A stretch of DNA of 64,000 nt. Source: Pelecanus crispus. Its lineage: Eukaryota; Chordata; Aves; Pelecaniformes; Pelecanidae. The stretch is taken from NCBI RefSeq assembly GCF_030463565.1, contig NC_134644.1, positions 97,026,765 through 97,090,764 on the forward strand, given 5' to 3'. The notes beneath the pieces are model-generated. The model made no database searches. It worked only from the letters and a program-made list of their open reading frames with translations, and was not told the origin of the DNA. Made by a program: the position numbers and the translations under genes. The first letter of the stretch is position 1. Every line of letters starts with the position of its first letter. Positions 24,881 through 51,658 of the stretch are shown piece after piece.

Positions 24881-25654
24881 ACGTATCTGGGTTTGGGTTT
24901 TTTTTTTTTCCGATTTAGCGTGCGGTGTTTTAAGGGCAGGAGCCGGGAACGCTGCTGAACTCCTGGAGGACGTGGGTTAAACGAGCCCCTGCTGCGGAAA
25001 CTCTTAATGGCTCTGCTCTGCCTTTAAACCACGGGGAGAAAGAGGTGGTGTGTGCTTGGTTAGGCAGTTCGGAAGAGAGGTAGTTCGGCTCTGCTCGCTT
25101 TAACGTGCTTGGTTTTAGTTGTCTTTAACAGAAACGTGCTCACTGGTAGGCATTAAAAAAAAAAAAAAAAGAAACCAAAACACCAACACACTTCAGACTG
25201 CATAAGAGGTTAATGAAAATCACCGTGCATGCAGTCAGCGAATAGGACTCAATTGGGTGATTTCTGTTCCGGACTCTGCCGTGTTTTGGGGAGCGCCATT
25301 TAATTCAGCGTGCGTCCGTCCTCTTCACGTGTTGTCATCTGAAAGGAAAAATAACCCCCAAATGGTCTGGTTGTTACATGCACCTGCCTTTGCAAATGCG
25401 AACTCCCCGGAGTTCTGCGTGGCGCTCTCACCGAGCTGAAGACGCCCGGTCCGTGTCCAGAGCCCTGCTATTTTTAAGACTTGGCAGAGCGGGGGAGGAG
25501 GAGGAGGGATGCAGCACCAGGCTGTTGTTTGCCTTTTGCATAAACTACCGAGACAGGTTGCATATTGTTTGAGATGTTGCATCGGTGGAGGCTGGGGGGG
25601 GGAGGGAGGGAAGAAGTGCCGAAGCTGAAGTGTTCCTAATCCTTCTCTTCCTAG
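24881..25654 (+). other. VWC2: Putative VWC2 intron 1 (3' part)
   Basis: GC content falls after the island. The segment contains a 16-base A run (25155-25170), a CACGTG E-box (25327-25332) and a G-rich stretch (25594-25609). It ends with the pyrimidine-rich acceptor CTAATCCTTCTCTTCCTAG (25636-25654). No coding sequence was recognised. Confidence 0.6.
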
Positions 25655-40578
<14,924 letters not shown>

Positions 40579-41285
40579 AAAATCCTGGAGCTCACACTGT
40601 GCCCCCTTCCTCCTCTACATGCTGCCCCTAGCGTTCATTCTTTCCTGTTCAAAGAAAGTTCAGAAAACTAACATCAAGGGAGTTGAAGTTTTTCCTACGT
40701 CCAGTCTTGTTCTTTATGCTGTTCATTAGAGAAAGTATTCCCAGTGTTAATTTTGCTCCCCCATTCTGCTATCAGATGGCTATTCTAATTTTGTATGTGT
40801 CACAAATTGAAATTGTGGCAAACAGTTTTGGGGGTGTGTACGATTCCAAGGTCTGAAATACTTTTGTGCCTCTTGCTGTGTGCTATATCCTTGCAATAAT
40901 ATTTCCTATCAGTAGAACATGATACTACTTGATTAAATTATGAGCTCTTAGATTCTAAAACGATGCCTTGCCCCACATTGAGTTACCATAGGTTAATGCA
41001 TTACCCAGTGTTAGCTGAGCCACTGTCACTGTCCACCTGAGCTCTCAGCTGTATTCTTTGCAGATAATCCTGTTTGTAAATAGAAGGTATTTACTAGCTG
41101 GGTGCTGCAGTGATAGAGTAATAGGAGTACATGGCTGATTAGTATTTTGCAGTGTGATTAAAAGGAGCAATGAAGAAAGATATATACCTTGTTTGTTTTG
41201 CTTTATATTCTTTTGGGTTTTTTCATTGCTATTTCATTATGTTAAATGAGACATCCAAGAGTTTGCCTGGCTTTGAGGGGAGGTG
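40579..41285 (+). repeat. Left arm of a long inverted repeat
   Basis: Positions 40648-41285 are the exact reverse complement of 42116-42753: position i pairs with 83401-i for 638 consecutive bases, checked in 60-base blocks by eye. The outer extension 40579-40647 still pairs with 42754-42812 but with about six substitutions and a 10-base length difference (TTTCCTGTTC present only on this side). The inner boundary is sharp at 41285/41286. The arm has no coding potential beyond a 69-codon chance frame and does not resemble CR1. Confidence 0.95.
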
Positions 41286-41499
41286 GAGGCTTATATTAAT
41301 GTGTTGTGGTATGTTAGTATATTGGCAGTGCATCCCTCTGATGATAAATGATATATTAAAAATATCCTTTTACTTCTAAGTGCAGTGTAATTTTCTCTGC
41401 TTATTTTTCACAGGAAGTTAAGGTTTAGGTGTTAAGGAAGTTGTGAATTGATCCAGGTGACTTACTGATTGATGGAAGCAGGGAATTGGCTGATTTCAT

Positions 41500-42057
41500 A
41501 CAATCATAGAATGGTTTAGGTTGGAAAAGACCTTTAAGATCATCCAGTCCAACCATTAACCTAACACTACCAAGTCCACACTAAACCAATTAAGGGTAGA
41601 GTAGTAATTTCATGTTTCCTGGCTTGGTGGCTGGATTATTTTTTAATGAAAGTGAAAACTAGGAATCATTAAGGTTGGAAAGGACCTCTAAGATCATCAG
41701 TCCAACCATCAACCCAGCACCACCATGCCCACTAAACCATGTACCGAAGTGCCACATCTACATGTTTTTTGAACACTTCCAGGGATGGTGACTCCACCAC
41801 CTTTCTAGGCAGCCTGTTCCAATGCTTGACTACCCTTTCTGTGAAGAAATTTTTCCTAATATCCAATGTAAACCTCCCCTGATGCAGTTTGAGGCTATTT
41901 CCTCTCGTCCTATCATTACTTGGGAGAAGAGACCAACACCCACCTCACTCCAACCTCCTTTCAGGTAGCTGTAGAGAGCGATAAGGTCTCCCCTCAGCCT
42001 CCTCTTCTCTAGGCTAAACAGTCCCAGTTCCCTCAGCTGCTCCTCGTTAAACTTCAT
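41500..42057 (-). mobile_element. CR1 LINE with doubled 3' end, in the inverted-repeat spacer
   Basis: On the + strand two CR1 3' ends follow one another: CAATCATAGAATGGTTTAGG with GTTGGAAAAGACCTTTAAGA (41501 onward), then AGGAATCATTAAGGTTGGAA with AGGACCTCTAAGATCATC (41661 onward). After these comes the antisense of the ORF2 tail ([20 protein letters not shown] at about 42045-41985). The ORF2 tail is frameshifted after GLFSQV, so this copy is more decayed than the ones at 8488 and 20634. The joining segment CTGGCTTGGTGGCTGG plus AATGAAAGTGAAAACTAGG is shared with the copy at 44654. Confidence 0.92.
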
Positions 42058-42115
42058 TTCTTAACACTTTGATCTTGTATGGCTTGTACTTTGCAACCAC
42101 AATGGCCTTTCCACG

Positions 42116-42812
42116 CACCTCCCCTCAAAGCCAGGCAAACTCTTGGATGTCTCATTTAACATAATGAAATAGCAATGAAAAAACCCAAAAGAATATAAAG
42201 CAAAACAAACAAGGTATATATCTTTCTTCATTGCTCCTTTTAATCACACTGCAAAATACTAATCAGCCATGTACTCCTATTACTCTATCACTGCAGCACC
42301 CAGCTAGTAAATACCTTCTATTTACAAACAGGATTATCTGCAAAGAATACAGCTGAGAGCTCAGGTGGACAGTGACAGTGGCTCAGCTAACACTGGGTAA
42401 TGCATTAACCTATGGTAACTCAATGTGGGGCAAGGCATCGTTTTAGAATCTAAGAGCTCATAATTTAATCAAGTAGTATCATGTTCTACTGATAGGAAAT
42501 ATTATTGCAAGGATATAGCACACAGCAAGAGGCACAAAAGTATTTCAGACCTTGGAATCGTACACACCCCCAAAACTGTTTGCCACAATTTCAATTTGTG
42601 ACACATACAAAATTAGAATAGCCATCTGATAGCAGAATGGGGGAGCAAAATTAACACTGGGAATACTTTCTCTAATGAACAGCATAAAGAACAAGACTGG
42701 ACGTAGGAAAAACTTCAACTCCCTTGATGTTAGTTTTCTGAACTTTCTTTGAATGACCACTGGGAGCAGCATGTAGAGGAGGAAGGGGGCACAATGTGAG
42801 TTCCAGGATTTA
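42116..42812 (-). repeat. Right arm of a long inverted repeat
   Basis: Exact reverse complement of 40648-41285 over 42116-42753, with a diverged continuation to 42812. The spacer between the arms is 830 bp (41286-42115). Outside 42812, AAACATCTT (42845-42853) also has a counterpart AAGATGTTT at 40564-40572, hinting that the original duplication was longer. Confidence 0.95.
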
Positions 42813-44653
42813 AGTCCATGTTGATTACCTTTGCCCAGCAGGTCAAACATCTTTTTATCAGCTGGAGACTCAAATGCTTTCCTAATGTAAAACCTTGATC
42901 TTTAAGTTGGAATCAGCTTTTACTTGGATTGCTTCCATGGGGGTAATTATCCACACAGTTGTGCTTCCTTGAGCATGTTCAGCTGTACAACAGTGATTTA
43001 AAAAAAAAAAAGAAAATAACAGTTTTTAAGTAATTCCTTACCTTCACCAGCACAGTTACCATAATGATTAGCATTCCAAAGCTGACAAGCAACCAAAAAC
43101 TTTGATTGCTCTTTTCATTTAGGAAAACCCTCTAATGTTGGGGTTGGGTTTTTTGCTGCCAACACTGGTGCTAGTTAAATTTTCATTAGAGGAGTGACTT
43201 CCTACTTGAAAACATCACTTTCTTCTAAATGCCCCGAACTTTTGCTGAGTCTTCAGCTCTGTTTGCTTGTTTCTGTGCCAGTCGTCCTTGGGTGGGGGGG
43301 CCTATTAAAAAATTGCATGCATAAATCCAACTTACTTTACAGTCTTGTGGATGATGAGCATTTTTCTCCTGCATCATTTCTTCTTGCGTTGCAACACATT
43401 GCTGTTGCACACTGGTTACTGACCACCTTTCCTTGAAGTACTTGCAAGCAGTAAGTCACACTCTCTTTATCACCCACAGAAAAGATGTGTATCTTCACTG
43501 CATGCTCACCCAACATGTGATTTAATTTTTTTTCTTTTCCAATGGAATTGATCAGATGGAGCAGTGGCAAGAAGAAAAGAACAAATGATGCACTGTAACA
43601 TGACTCAAAATACTATTTGGTGAATATCATTGAATAAAGAAGATCTGCATCCAAGCAATTGGGTTTTGGCCTCTTGTGTTTGAAATACTTGGTCACAATC
43701 TCCTTTCTCAAAGGTAGTTCCACAAGAGTGTGGTGTTAATTGCTTTTCTCAGAAAAAGCAAAGGTATTACTTCTTACGCTCCAAAATAGTTCCTATTCCT
43801 TTCTGATAGTATGATCTCAAACCCTCTCAAACACTTTGACTTCAAAGGGGAAATCATTGGTTAAGCTGGGCAATTGAGGGAGATACACAGTTAGTGAGTC
43901 CTATTCAAGACAGAAGAGAAAGGAGTAGTGACTGTTCATGATATCTTATGAAGCCAAGTAACAAGACAGCACAATGGTAAATGAAATTCAGCAGAACCAT
44001 ATGTCAGATAGTGAAAGAAATTGCTTGGATATTTTGATGACCTCTTGTTAAGATTTCTGCCAAGTGGTTTTAGTTAAATACTAATGTGAAATGCTGTATG
44101 TAAACATTTGTCAGGCTTCATTAAGGAAGGCTTGCATTTATTAGAAGTATGCTATTACATTGACGGGTTCCTCCCACCTGATTTGTGTAGTCTTCCATGT
44201 TTGCTGAGCACTCAGCAAGAAGAGGTTGCAGAAGTACAGAGAAGAGCGTCAAGAAAACTGAATATTCCCCTGTGAGAATAGTTGAGGTCTCTAGTAGTGA
44301 TAGCACATGAATTAAAAATCACATGATAAAGTGCGGTACTGGGGGAGAAGGATAGTACCAATGAAAATCTTCCCTGTGCTCACAATACAAAGACAAGGGA
44401 GAAGCAAGAAAATCAAAAGGCATTGTACGTAATAAGGTCTTTAATGCACTGTGTAACTAACCCATGAACACACTGCAGAAGATAGTGCTGACACACAGTT
44501 TCCTAGGATTAAAATAAAGATTGTATCTTTGACGGAAAGAATAAAATACCTTAACCTAGCTGCAGTGAAACTGCTTGCGGTGACATGCTATAGAGCCTAG
44601 TAGAAGCCTGCTTATAGGAGTTCATTTTTACATGAGCAGAAATGTAACATTAT
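42813..44653 (+). other. VWC2: VWC2 intron 3, no feature seen
   Basis: Non-coding sequence between the inverted repeat and the next CR1. It has an A-rich tract at 42999-43016 and nothing else recognisable. Confidence 0.6.
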
Positions 44654-44931
44654 TCATAGAATCATTGAATCATTTAGGTTGGAAAAGACCTTTAAGATCA
44701 TCCAGTCCAACCAGTAACCTAACATTGCCATGTCCACCACTAAATCAATTAAGGGCAGAGTAGCAACCCCACGCCTCCTGGCTTGGTGGCTGGTTTATAA
44801 TGAAAGTAAAAACTAGGAATCATTAAGATTGGAAAAGACCTCTAAGATCATGATTCCAATCATCAGCCCAACACCACCATGCCCACTAAACCATGTCCCA
44901 AAGTGCCACGTCCACCTGTTTTTTGGACCCT
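44654..44931 (-). mobile_element. CR1 LINE 3' fragment with doubled 3' end
   Basis: It starts on the + strand with TCATAGAATCATTGAATCAT and TTAGGTTGGAAAAGACCTTT. It then has the joiner CTCCTGGCTTGGTGGCTGG, a second end unit AGGAATCATTAAGATTGGAA and the antisense of the CR1 stop region (AAACCATGTCCCAAAGTGCC). It breaks off after CCTGTTTTTTGGACCC. The same two-unit order as at 41500 shows that both derive from one CR1 subtype. Confidence 0.9.
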
Positions 44932-47004
44932 TTTGACATGAGGAAGCGGGATGGAAAATCTACCTTGACCTTGTTTCCGAATGTCCACATTTTAGAATTT
45001 CCTTTTCGAACTGCATCTTTTTAAAGCACTTTGCAGAAAAGTGGTTAGGCTATCTTGACTTTAGCCCAACCAAACCCATCCTGGAAGTACATGTACCTTC
45101 TTGTTAAGGCAAGAAGACAGACCTAATTTAATTAATGTTTAGAACAGCAGCAATCCTTTCCCCATACAACTATTGCACAATCATTGTGGTGTGTGCTGGG
45201 ACACAATAGCACGTTACTCAGTACATGCAGATGATGGAGAAGAGACCTAATGAGGATGCCTTTTGGCTTGGTCCACTTTCAGCCGTTCTGTTGAGTTTTA
45301 TTTAAATGACCTAAAGGTAGGTCACTCATAAATTGATTGTGTAATAGCTATTCATACTGTTTTAGACTTCTGAGATTGGTCAATAGTTATAGTTGACCAA
45401 TTGATTGAGTTATAGTTCGTGTGTGTTTAATACAATCTACTGAAGGGCTAATTAAGGAAAAAAAGGCTCAGAAGCAAATAAATTATAGCAGTATATGGAG
45501 TTATTTGTTATGTCAATGCAATAGAGAATGTGCCACCCCAAAATGGAAAGCTAATTATTTTCCTGCCATGGCAGCTTGCTAACCTGTTATATTGCTAATG
45601 AATGGATTAGATGGAGGTTTGGCAGGCATTAACATAAGCGAATGATTGTTTTTGAGACCAGTTCATACTGATGCTGAGGGCCAAGCCAGGTAATGATTAT
45701 GACAACTTGGAGGCAATTCTGCATCCATTATTTAGGTATATATTTCTCTCTCTCTTTTTTCCATAGATATTTACATCTCATTATACATGTACATCCCTAA
45801 GCACTCATACATACAGCTGGAATATGTGGGGAAGTCTCATTACCTAGTTTGTAGCCTAAACATTAAATCTGCAGGTTGGGTTTTGATTTCATTGTGTTTA
45901 AATAAGGTATGTTTTCGTTCTCCCATGGCTGTCATATTTTGCTGTGATTAGGTAAGCTGCTAAGACATGGAAGAGTCAGGTCCAAGCATTGGGGGAAGTA
46001 AGGTCCAGGTGTGTTGCTAAAGGCTGCATGGCTTGCTGGTAAGCAGGCGTTTGTCAAGTGCACCATTTTATATGCCTGTGGTGCTGAAAAATATCCTCTT
46101 CCTTGATTTTTCTTGCTGGCAGCTTATTCAGCAGAGAAGTTTTATTGGTTGCGTAGTTTTCATTACAAGCAGGTGATGTATTTGTCAGTATGAGAGGACT
46201 TCTTAATTTCACATCACTCGAGTGTTTAATCTTCAGTCGTCTTAGTTAAGTTTGTTCTGACAGCTGATTCTTTCCAGTCAAAATGACTGGAGAGTCACAT
46301 CAGTTATCTTGAAATACGTGGGTTTGTATTTGTGCCTAGGTATGACTGATTTGGCTTTGGCTCTGAGGTCTGTTGTGCTCCCTCAGGGCCCTGGCGCTCT
46401 CCCCCTGGCTCTGCTGCTGGCTGTGCAGTCACCTGGCTACAGCTGTGCACCTCAAGATGCTTTCATGAAAATCCCTGTGGTATAAGTTAAGTGGAGGAGC
46501 AGTCTGGAAACCTTTACAGTTCTCGAAGCAAGTTTCGGGGAGAGCAGGAGAAGTTTTCTGGACTCTGTTTCTGAGGACTGCTACCAGAGACAAATATTTG
46601 GGATGGATAGTTGACAGAAAATTAAAATCTCCCCTGGTACAAGTCATGTTAGTGTAAATGAAATACATGCATTACGACACCTGGACAATGCAAAAGGGAA
46701 CTTTATGGATTCAGATGACATAAAACCCACTCATATTTACCCCAAGCTGGGATCAGCTCCAAAGATGGTTCTCACCCTTTGAGGTTCAGCTTGCAGGTTT
46801 CTAGCCTCCTGACTAAGCATGTTCTCTATACGTGCATATGTGTACACATATGTATATATACATATGCTACAGGGGCCATCAGACACCATGCTTAGTGAAA
46901 GCACTTCCCACTTTTTAAACTCCCTCTCAAAATGCTTCCCTGCAGTGGGCCGTGGCCATCACCCTCTTACTTCACCTCCCAGACATTGGGGACAAACTTT
47001 TTAG
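44932..47004 (+). other. VWC2: VWC2 intron 3, no gene seen
   Basis: AT-rich intronic sequence. A small hairpin-capable element, ATTGGTCAA/TTGACCAAT around 45376-45402, is present. The segment 45480-45720 is rich in homeodomain-type TAATTA/ATTA cores but has no proven function. Confidence 0.5.
46835..46866. repeat. Overlapping alternating purine-pyrimidine palindromes
   Basis: CATATGTGTACACATATG (46835-46852) and CATATGTATATATACATATG (46847-46866) are both perfect palindromes sharing CATATG. They form a 32-base cruciform- or Z-DNA-prone tract. Confidence 0.85.
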
Positions 47005-47291
47005 TAGGGCCTGTAGCAATAGGACAAGGGGTAATGGTTTTAAACTTAAAGAAGGTAGATTTAGATTAGATATAAGGAAGAAATTTTTTATGATGAGGGT
47101 GTGAAACACTGAAACAGGTTGCCTAGAGAACTTGTCAGTGCCCCATCACTGGAAGTGTTCAAGGTCAGGCTGGATGGAGCTCTGAGCAACCTGATCTAGT
47201 TGAGGATGTCCCTGTTTATTGCAGGGGGGTTGGACTAGATGACCTTTAAAGGTCCCTTCCAACCTGAGCTATTCTATGATTCTGTGATTCT
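47005..47291 (+). mobile_element. CR1 LINE 3' fragment of a different subtype
   Basis: The order is CAATAGGACAAGGGGTAATG, GGAAGTGTTCAAGGTCAGGC with TGGATGGAGC, and GTTGGACTAGATGACCTTTA with AAGGTCCCTTCCAACC. It ends ATTCTATGATTCTGTGATTC. The 3' end differs from that of the other copies (GACTAGATGACCTTTAAAGG rather than GGAAAAGACCTTTAAG), so it belongs to another CR1 lineage. Several stops break the ORF2 tail. It lies in the sense direction of VWC2. Confidence 0.92.
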
Positions 47292-50200
47292 ACATGCAAA
47301 GACAGTAAGGTGGGCTGTGTACTGGAGTAGCAGCTGTAGCTTCCTCACCACTTTCTTGAGACAGGGTGGTTGGCAACTTGCTGTAACATGCTCATCCTTC
47401 CATCTGGACTATATTGAAATGGATGCATGGGCACAACACCTGCTTCTGTGGGCGCATAGACCATCACACCCTCATTTTGCAGAGAAAGCTGCAGGAGTAC
47501 TGTACCAAGAACTGCAAGCCTACTTTTGCTACAGAGCATTAGAGGAAAAGAGGTTGCCTTGGTATTACAGTCCTTGAGATGAAAGATGACATTTTGGTTT
47601 GCTGCCTAAAGATGTGGGCAGTTGTCCTGTCATTAGTTGTGCCTAGCTTATGCTGTAATACATTTGTTACAGTTATGAGGCTTGAAATCTAGTGTGTGTG
47701 TTTTCTTTTTGTTGCCTTTTCCTTTTTTAATAATTGAAAACAGAGGTTTGGATTTAATCATAAGATTTCTACAGACTGTAATGCATCACCCATAATTCAC
47801 CTGTGACCATAACTAACACACACGAGTTGGAGGTCCCTCCTTGGCTGCAGGCTCTTTATGGTGGGGGTAGCTATGGAATGGAGATGCAAGAGCAAGCTCC
47901 GTAATTAGAATGGCCCAAAGGTGCGTTCCCAACTGGGCAGCTGCATAAAAAGGTAAATTCCCACCTGTTGTCACTAGAGGTCAGTGTTAAAGTAATTTTA
48001 AGGCCAAATCTCTTCTTGCCATGTAGTGGATTGTGAATTCAGGCTGTGGGTGGTTGTGGCACAGAAGGGACTCGCATGAAATGAGTAAAATACTGAGCTT
48101 AAATAGTTGGGTTGAGTCGTTTCATACATTCTTGTAACCCCTGTTGTTTTGATGGAGTGACTGCTGATTTACCTCCAGATTAATGACAAGATGATTTGAT
48201 CGGTTATCTTTTGTTTTCCCTCCCTGCTTACTTGCCTGCTTTATAATTAAATATCTGTGTTCCTTTTTAAATTTGTGGGTTAGTTCATTAGAAGAGGTCC
48301 AATTGAATAGCTGTTAAAATAATTTTCAGCCGCCGTTTGGGAGCAGAAGTTAGATATACAGATACTGTTACAATTCTGTTATGATTCACTGGTTTTTGCA
48401 CATTGGCAGCTGATTATATAGGAGGTGGTGTCCACGTGGGTGAGTGCATCTTGTGTGGAATCGGAGACATAAAACTTCCTCACCAAAGCCCCAGCTCTTT
48501 GGCATAGGTCCCTTCAATAACCTTTGAATATCCCAGCTAAAGAAGAACTGTATGTAATAGGCAGATCTTGCTGCAAGTTGAATTTGAGTATTTAGTTATT
48601 TTGATTTTTATAATATATGTGTTTTATTAAAATAAGGACTAGCTTTTGATCCCCAGTTTTTCCATGTGGAAATCGTGTATATAGACAGAAGTCTCAAATA
48701 GCAAGATGGATCTGTTCATGCAAGAATATCCAGCGTATGGCCAAGTGGAGCTGCATGTCTGTGCTGGGGTATGTAATATGTTTGTAGGCTGTGCTCATAG
48801 AAAGCTTCTGGATAAACTAAATTTCTGGCTGGCTGAGAATGCCAGGCCACGGGGGTACAGGAAAAGATGCTGCCAGTCACTGCAGCTCACTGAGCCAGCC
48901 CTTATCTCCATGGGAGCGACGGGACTCTTGAGGAGTTGGTGTTATCTTCTGCCTGTGAACTTCCAGAGCTGCTTGTCTTTGGGGTTGTGGTGTGTGCTTT
49001 GTTCGTAGCAGATTGCACTTAGCAATAATTGGCACTGCATCTGACCCTTCCTGGTTTAGGGCATATTGGCAAGGAAAAGAATTATATGACGTGATAATGT
49101 CTGGAAAATAACCGAGTAGCCTCGTGTAAATGTTATTATTCATCAGTGTGCATTTGAACACTGTGTTACACACCAAGGAAGGAAAAACAGACTTGGTGGG
49201 GAAAGGAAGGAAACCTCCCCAATTTCAGGGAGAGCCTTGTGTCTTATATAGCCTTTGTAACTCTAAAATAATGAACTTCTTTTCAAATATAAGATTATTT
49301 GCTTATATTTACCTTTATAATTCCAGATAAAATAGTGTTATTTAAATGGGTGTCATGCCTTCCATTTTTGGAAGGTGAAATGGCATTTGCGTTTTGTGCT
49401 GTCTCAAAGCCTTGACTTCCCCAAATCATTTTAGTGTGACAAACCCGCCTCAGTGACAATTAAAGAGAGAATAGCTTAACATAAATTCATATATATGTGC
49501 TTTCATCATTTTCATAGAAAGACAGCTGAGTAGTTCCCAGCAGTGAACTCCCAGTGCCTGTTTTCCATAAAGAAAATTCAAGAAATAATTAAGAATACCC
49601 AAACCCCAATTATTTCAGCCCTTACAAGATGCACCCACAGGAATACCAAGCTGCTGGATGAGTCAGTATAGATGGGTTTCCAGGGATTGTTTGGGAGTTT
49701 GATAACATGACACAGATTTATTCAGTCAGCCTCCATTGCTGGGGTATTTTTATTAGGAAGGTCAGTGATCTGTCTGAGCCTAATTATCCCATCTGGCGAG
49801 TATGCTTGAGGCACACAAGTTTCCTGCAGTTCATGTGCACAAAGAAACAATGTGGTTAGCATGTTATTTATTCAGCTCTGACTCCTCAGCTGAACGGAAA
49901 GGTATCTGCTGGCAGCTGCATTGCCCAGGGTAGCCTTAGACTCTGGGAAAGGACTTGAGTTTGCATCTCCAGCTTTATGGGGAGAGCTTCTTCTACTGCT
50001 CTGCTATTGGGACTCTTGTTTTCATCCTGTTTTTTTTAACTCATTCTTTTAATGGTCTCAGAGCTTACGGTTAAAAGCTGTGTGTTGATTCAGAATTTCT
50101 TTTCAGTTTTTCAGAAGTTTCTTTCATTCTTCTGGTACCACTGAAATGTTAGATGGACTTTTCAGAAAGACCTCCAGGTCTTCAAGCTGCAGCATCATGC

Positions 50201-51448
50201 AGGTAGCGTTGTCTATTTCAAGTCTTTATACAGACCTCCAAGAGCACAGTATGCAGTCAGCCCAACCATCTCCAATGCAGTTCAGCTGCACTGTGCCTCT
50301 GTAATGCGTATAAGTAGTGTTGGGGAAGAATGCTGGTGGAGCAAGTACCACATCCAAGACCATGTCATGGTCACACAAGACATGGACAAAAAAGGAAATG
50401 AACGTGTTAACTCGTGGGTTATATATTAGCATACAAACTGCTAAACCCCTCCATTCATTCCTAGGGCATCCATTCAAATTGCCAGCCAAAATTAATATGG
50501 ATTACAGACAGTCAGTATATTTAAACTTTCACCAAGACTATGTGCAAAACCGAAATCTTCAGACATCATTATTAACGAAGCTGCTCAGTCATATGCAATA
50601 ATATAGATATATATTTTAAGACATCCATTTCCATGCTTTGAAATCCTATTTCAGCTCTGGAAGGAATGTAATATAATTCTTGCTGGAAAATGTTTTAGAT
50701 AAATCTATGAATTCGGTCAAAACTGTATGTCCTTTATCTGCTGCTAAACTCTTTCATTAGCGGCTCTTGACAAAACAGTGCCATGTAAAAGGTGACAGTC
50801 AAACTGATAAAAATCCAGTTTTCTTTGTTTAACCAGAAACAGGTGTGCAGTCTATGTATTTTCTCTGTGAGCTTTGAGACCAGTGACCGGATTGAGATAG
50901 GTCTGTAGCTGTCAGGTTTGCAGCTTGAATTCTGTCTCTGGCCCTCTTCCCACTAGTATGAACTATACCTATTAGCAGAAGCACAGAGCAAAGCTGTGCC
51001 AAACTGTGATAAAGATTATATGCACTAGAACGATAAAAGAAAACAAAATATTATTGTATCCCGGGAACGTGCTGATGTATAGAGGTTTTGAAAAACTGTA
51101 ATAAAGGAGGGAAAACTCGAAGGAAAAACTTGTTTTTTTTCCTTTCCTCCCCTCTGTCTAGAATCATTTCATAAATGAGTAAAACACAGTGTGCTAGCCC
51201 TTGTTATGTCTGTGTTTGCAAACATGCAGACTTGTAGAGGGAGCAAACTCGTCTCTTCTGGTGCTGCAGTGAAAATGTGGGTGCTTTTTCTAGTATAATC
51301 ATTGAAATGTGAAATGTTTCAACAAAAAGCTTATCATTTCTTTGTTTGGAAGATAACTCAGGAAAAGTCCGGGATACCTTGTCTGTGCGGAACAAAGTAA
51401 CATTGTTTCCTTTCCTGATAGATTTGATTTGGTACACTGGTCTGGTAA

Positions 51449-51481
51449 GCAATTATAATTGCTTGAAGCAATTGTAATTGC
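51449..51481. repeat. Near-perfect 33-base palindrome
   Basis: GCAATTATAATTGC, then TTGAA, then GCAATTGTAATTGC. Each half is itself almost self-complementary, so the segment can pair as one hairpin or two. Confidence 0.8.
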
Positions 51482-51553
51482 AGATATTTCTTGATAGCCT
51501 AAGCTGATCTTTAATTCTGCTAACATCTTAGTTCAAATAGTGCTTAAGTGATT

Positions 51554-51658
51554 TAAGGAAAGGACATGGAAGGTATGGGAATGAGGAAAAAATGAGAGAG
51601 AAGAATGAAGAGGAAGAAAGGGTGGGGAAGGAGTCGAGGAAGATGGGAGAGGGAGAAT
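51554..51658 (+). repeat. Purine-rich tract
   Basis: About 105 bases are mostly A and G with few interruptions (for example GAAGAGGAAGAAAGGGTGGG). Such tracts can form triplex DNA and are common in vertebrate introns. Confidence 0.75.

Noticed and set aside
41170-41379. 69-codon frame beginning in the left inverted-repeat arm
   Set aside because: No domain, and the frame continues into unrelated sequence past the arm boundary. The arm appears non-coding.
42050-42120. A protein-like reading just inside the right arm boundary ([20 protein letters not shown] in the reverse direction)
   Set aside because: It is only about 23 codons long, has no known match that I can recall, and runs straight into CR1 sequence; most likely chance.
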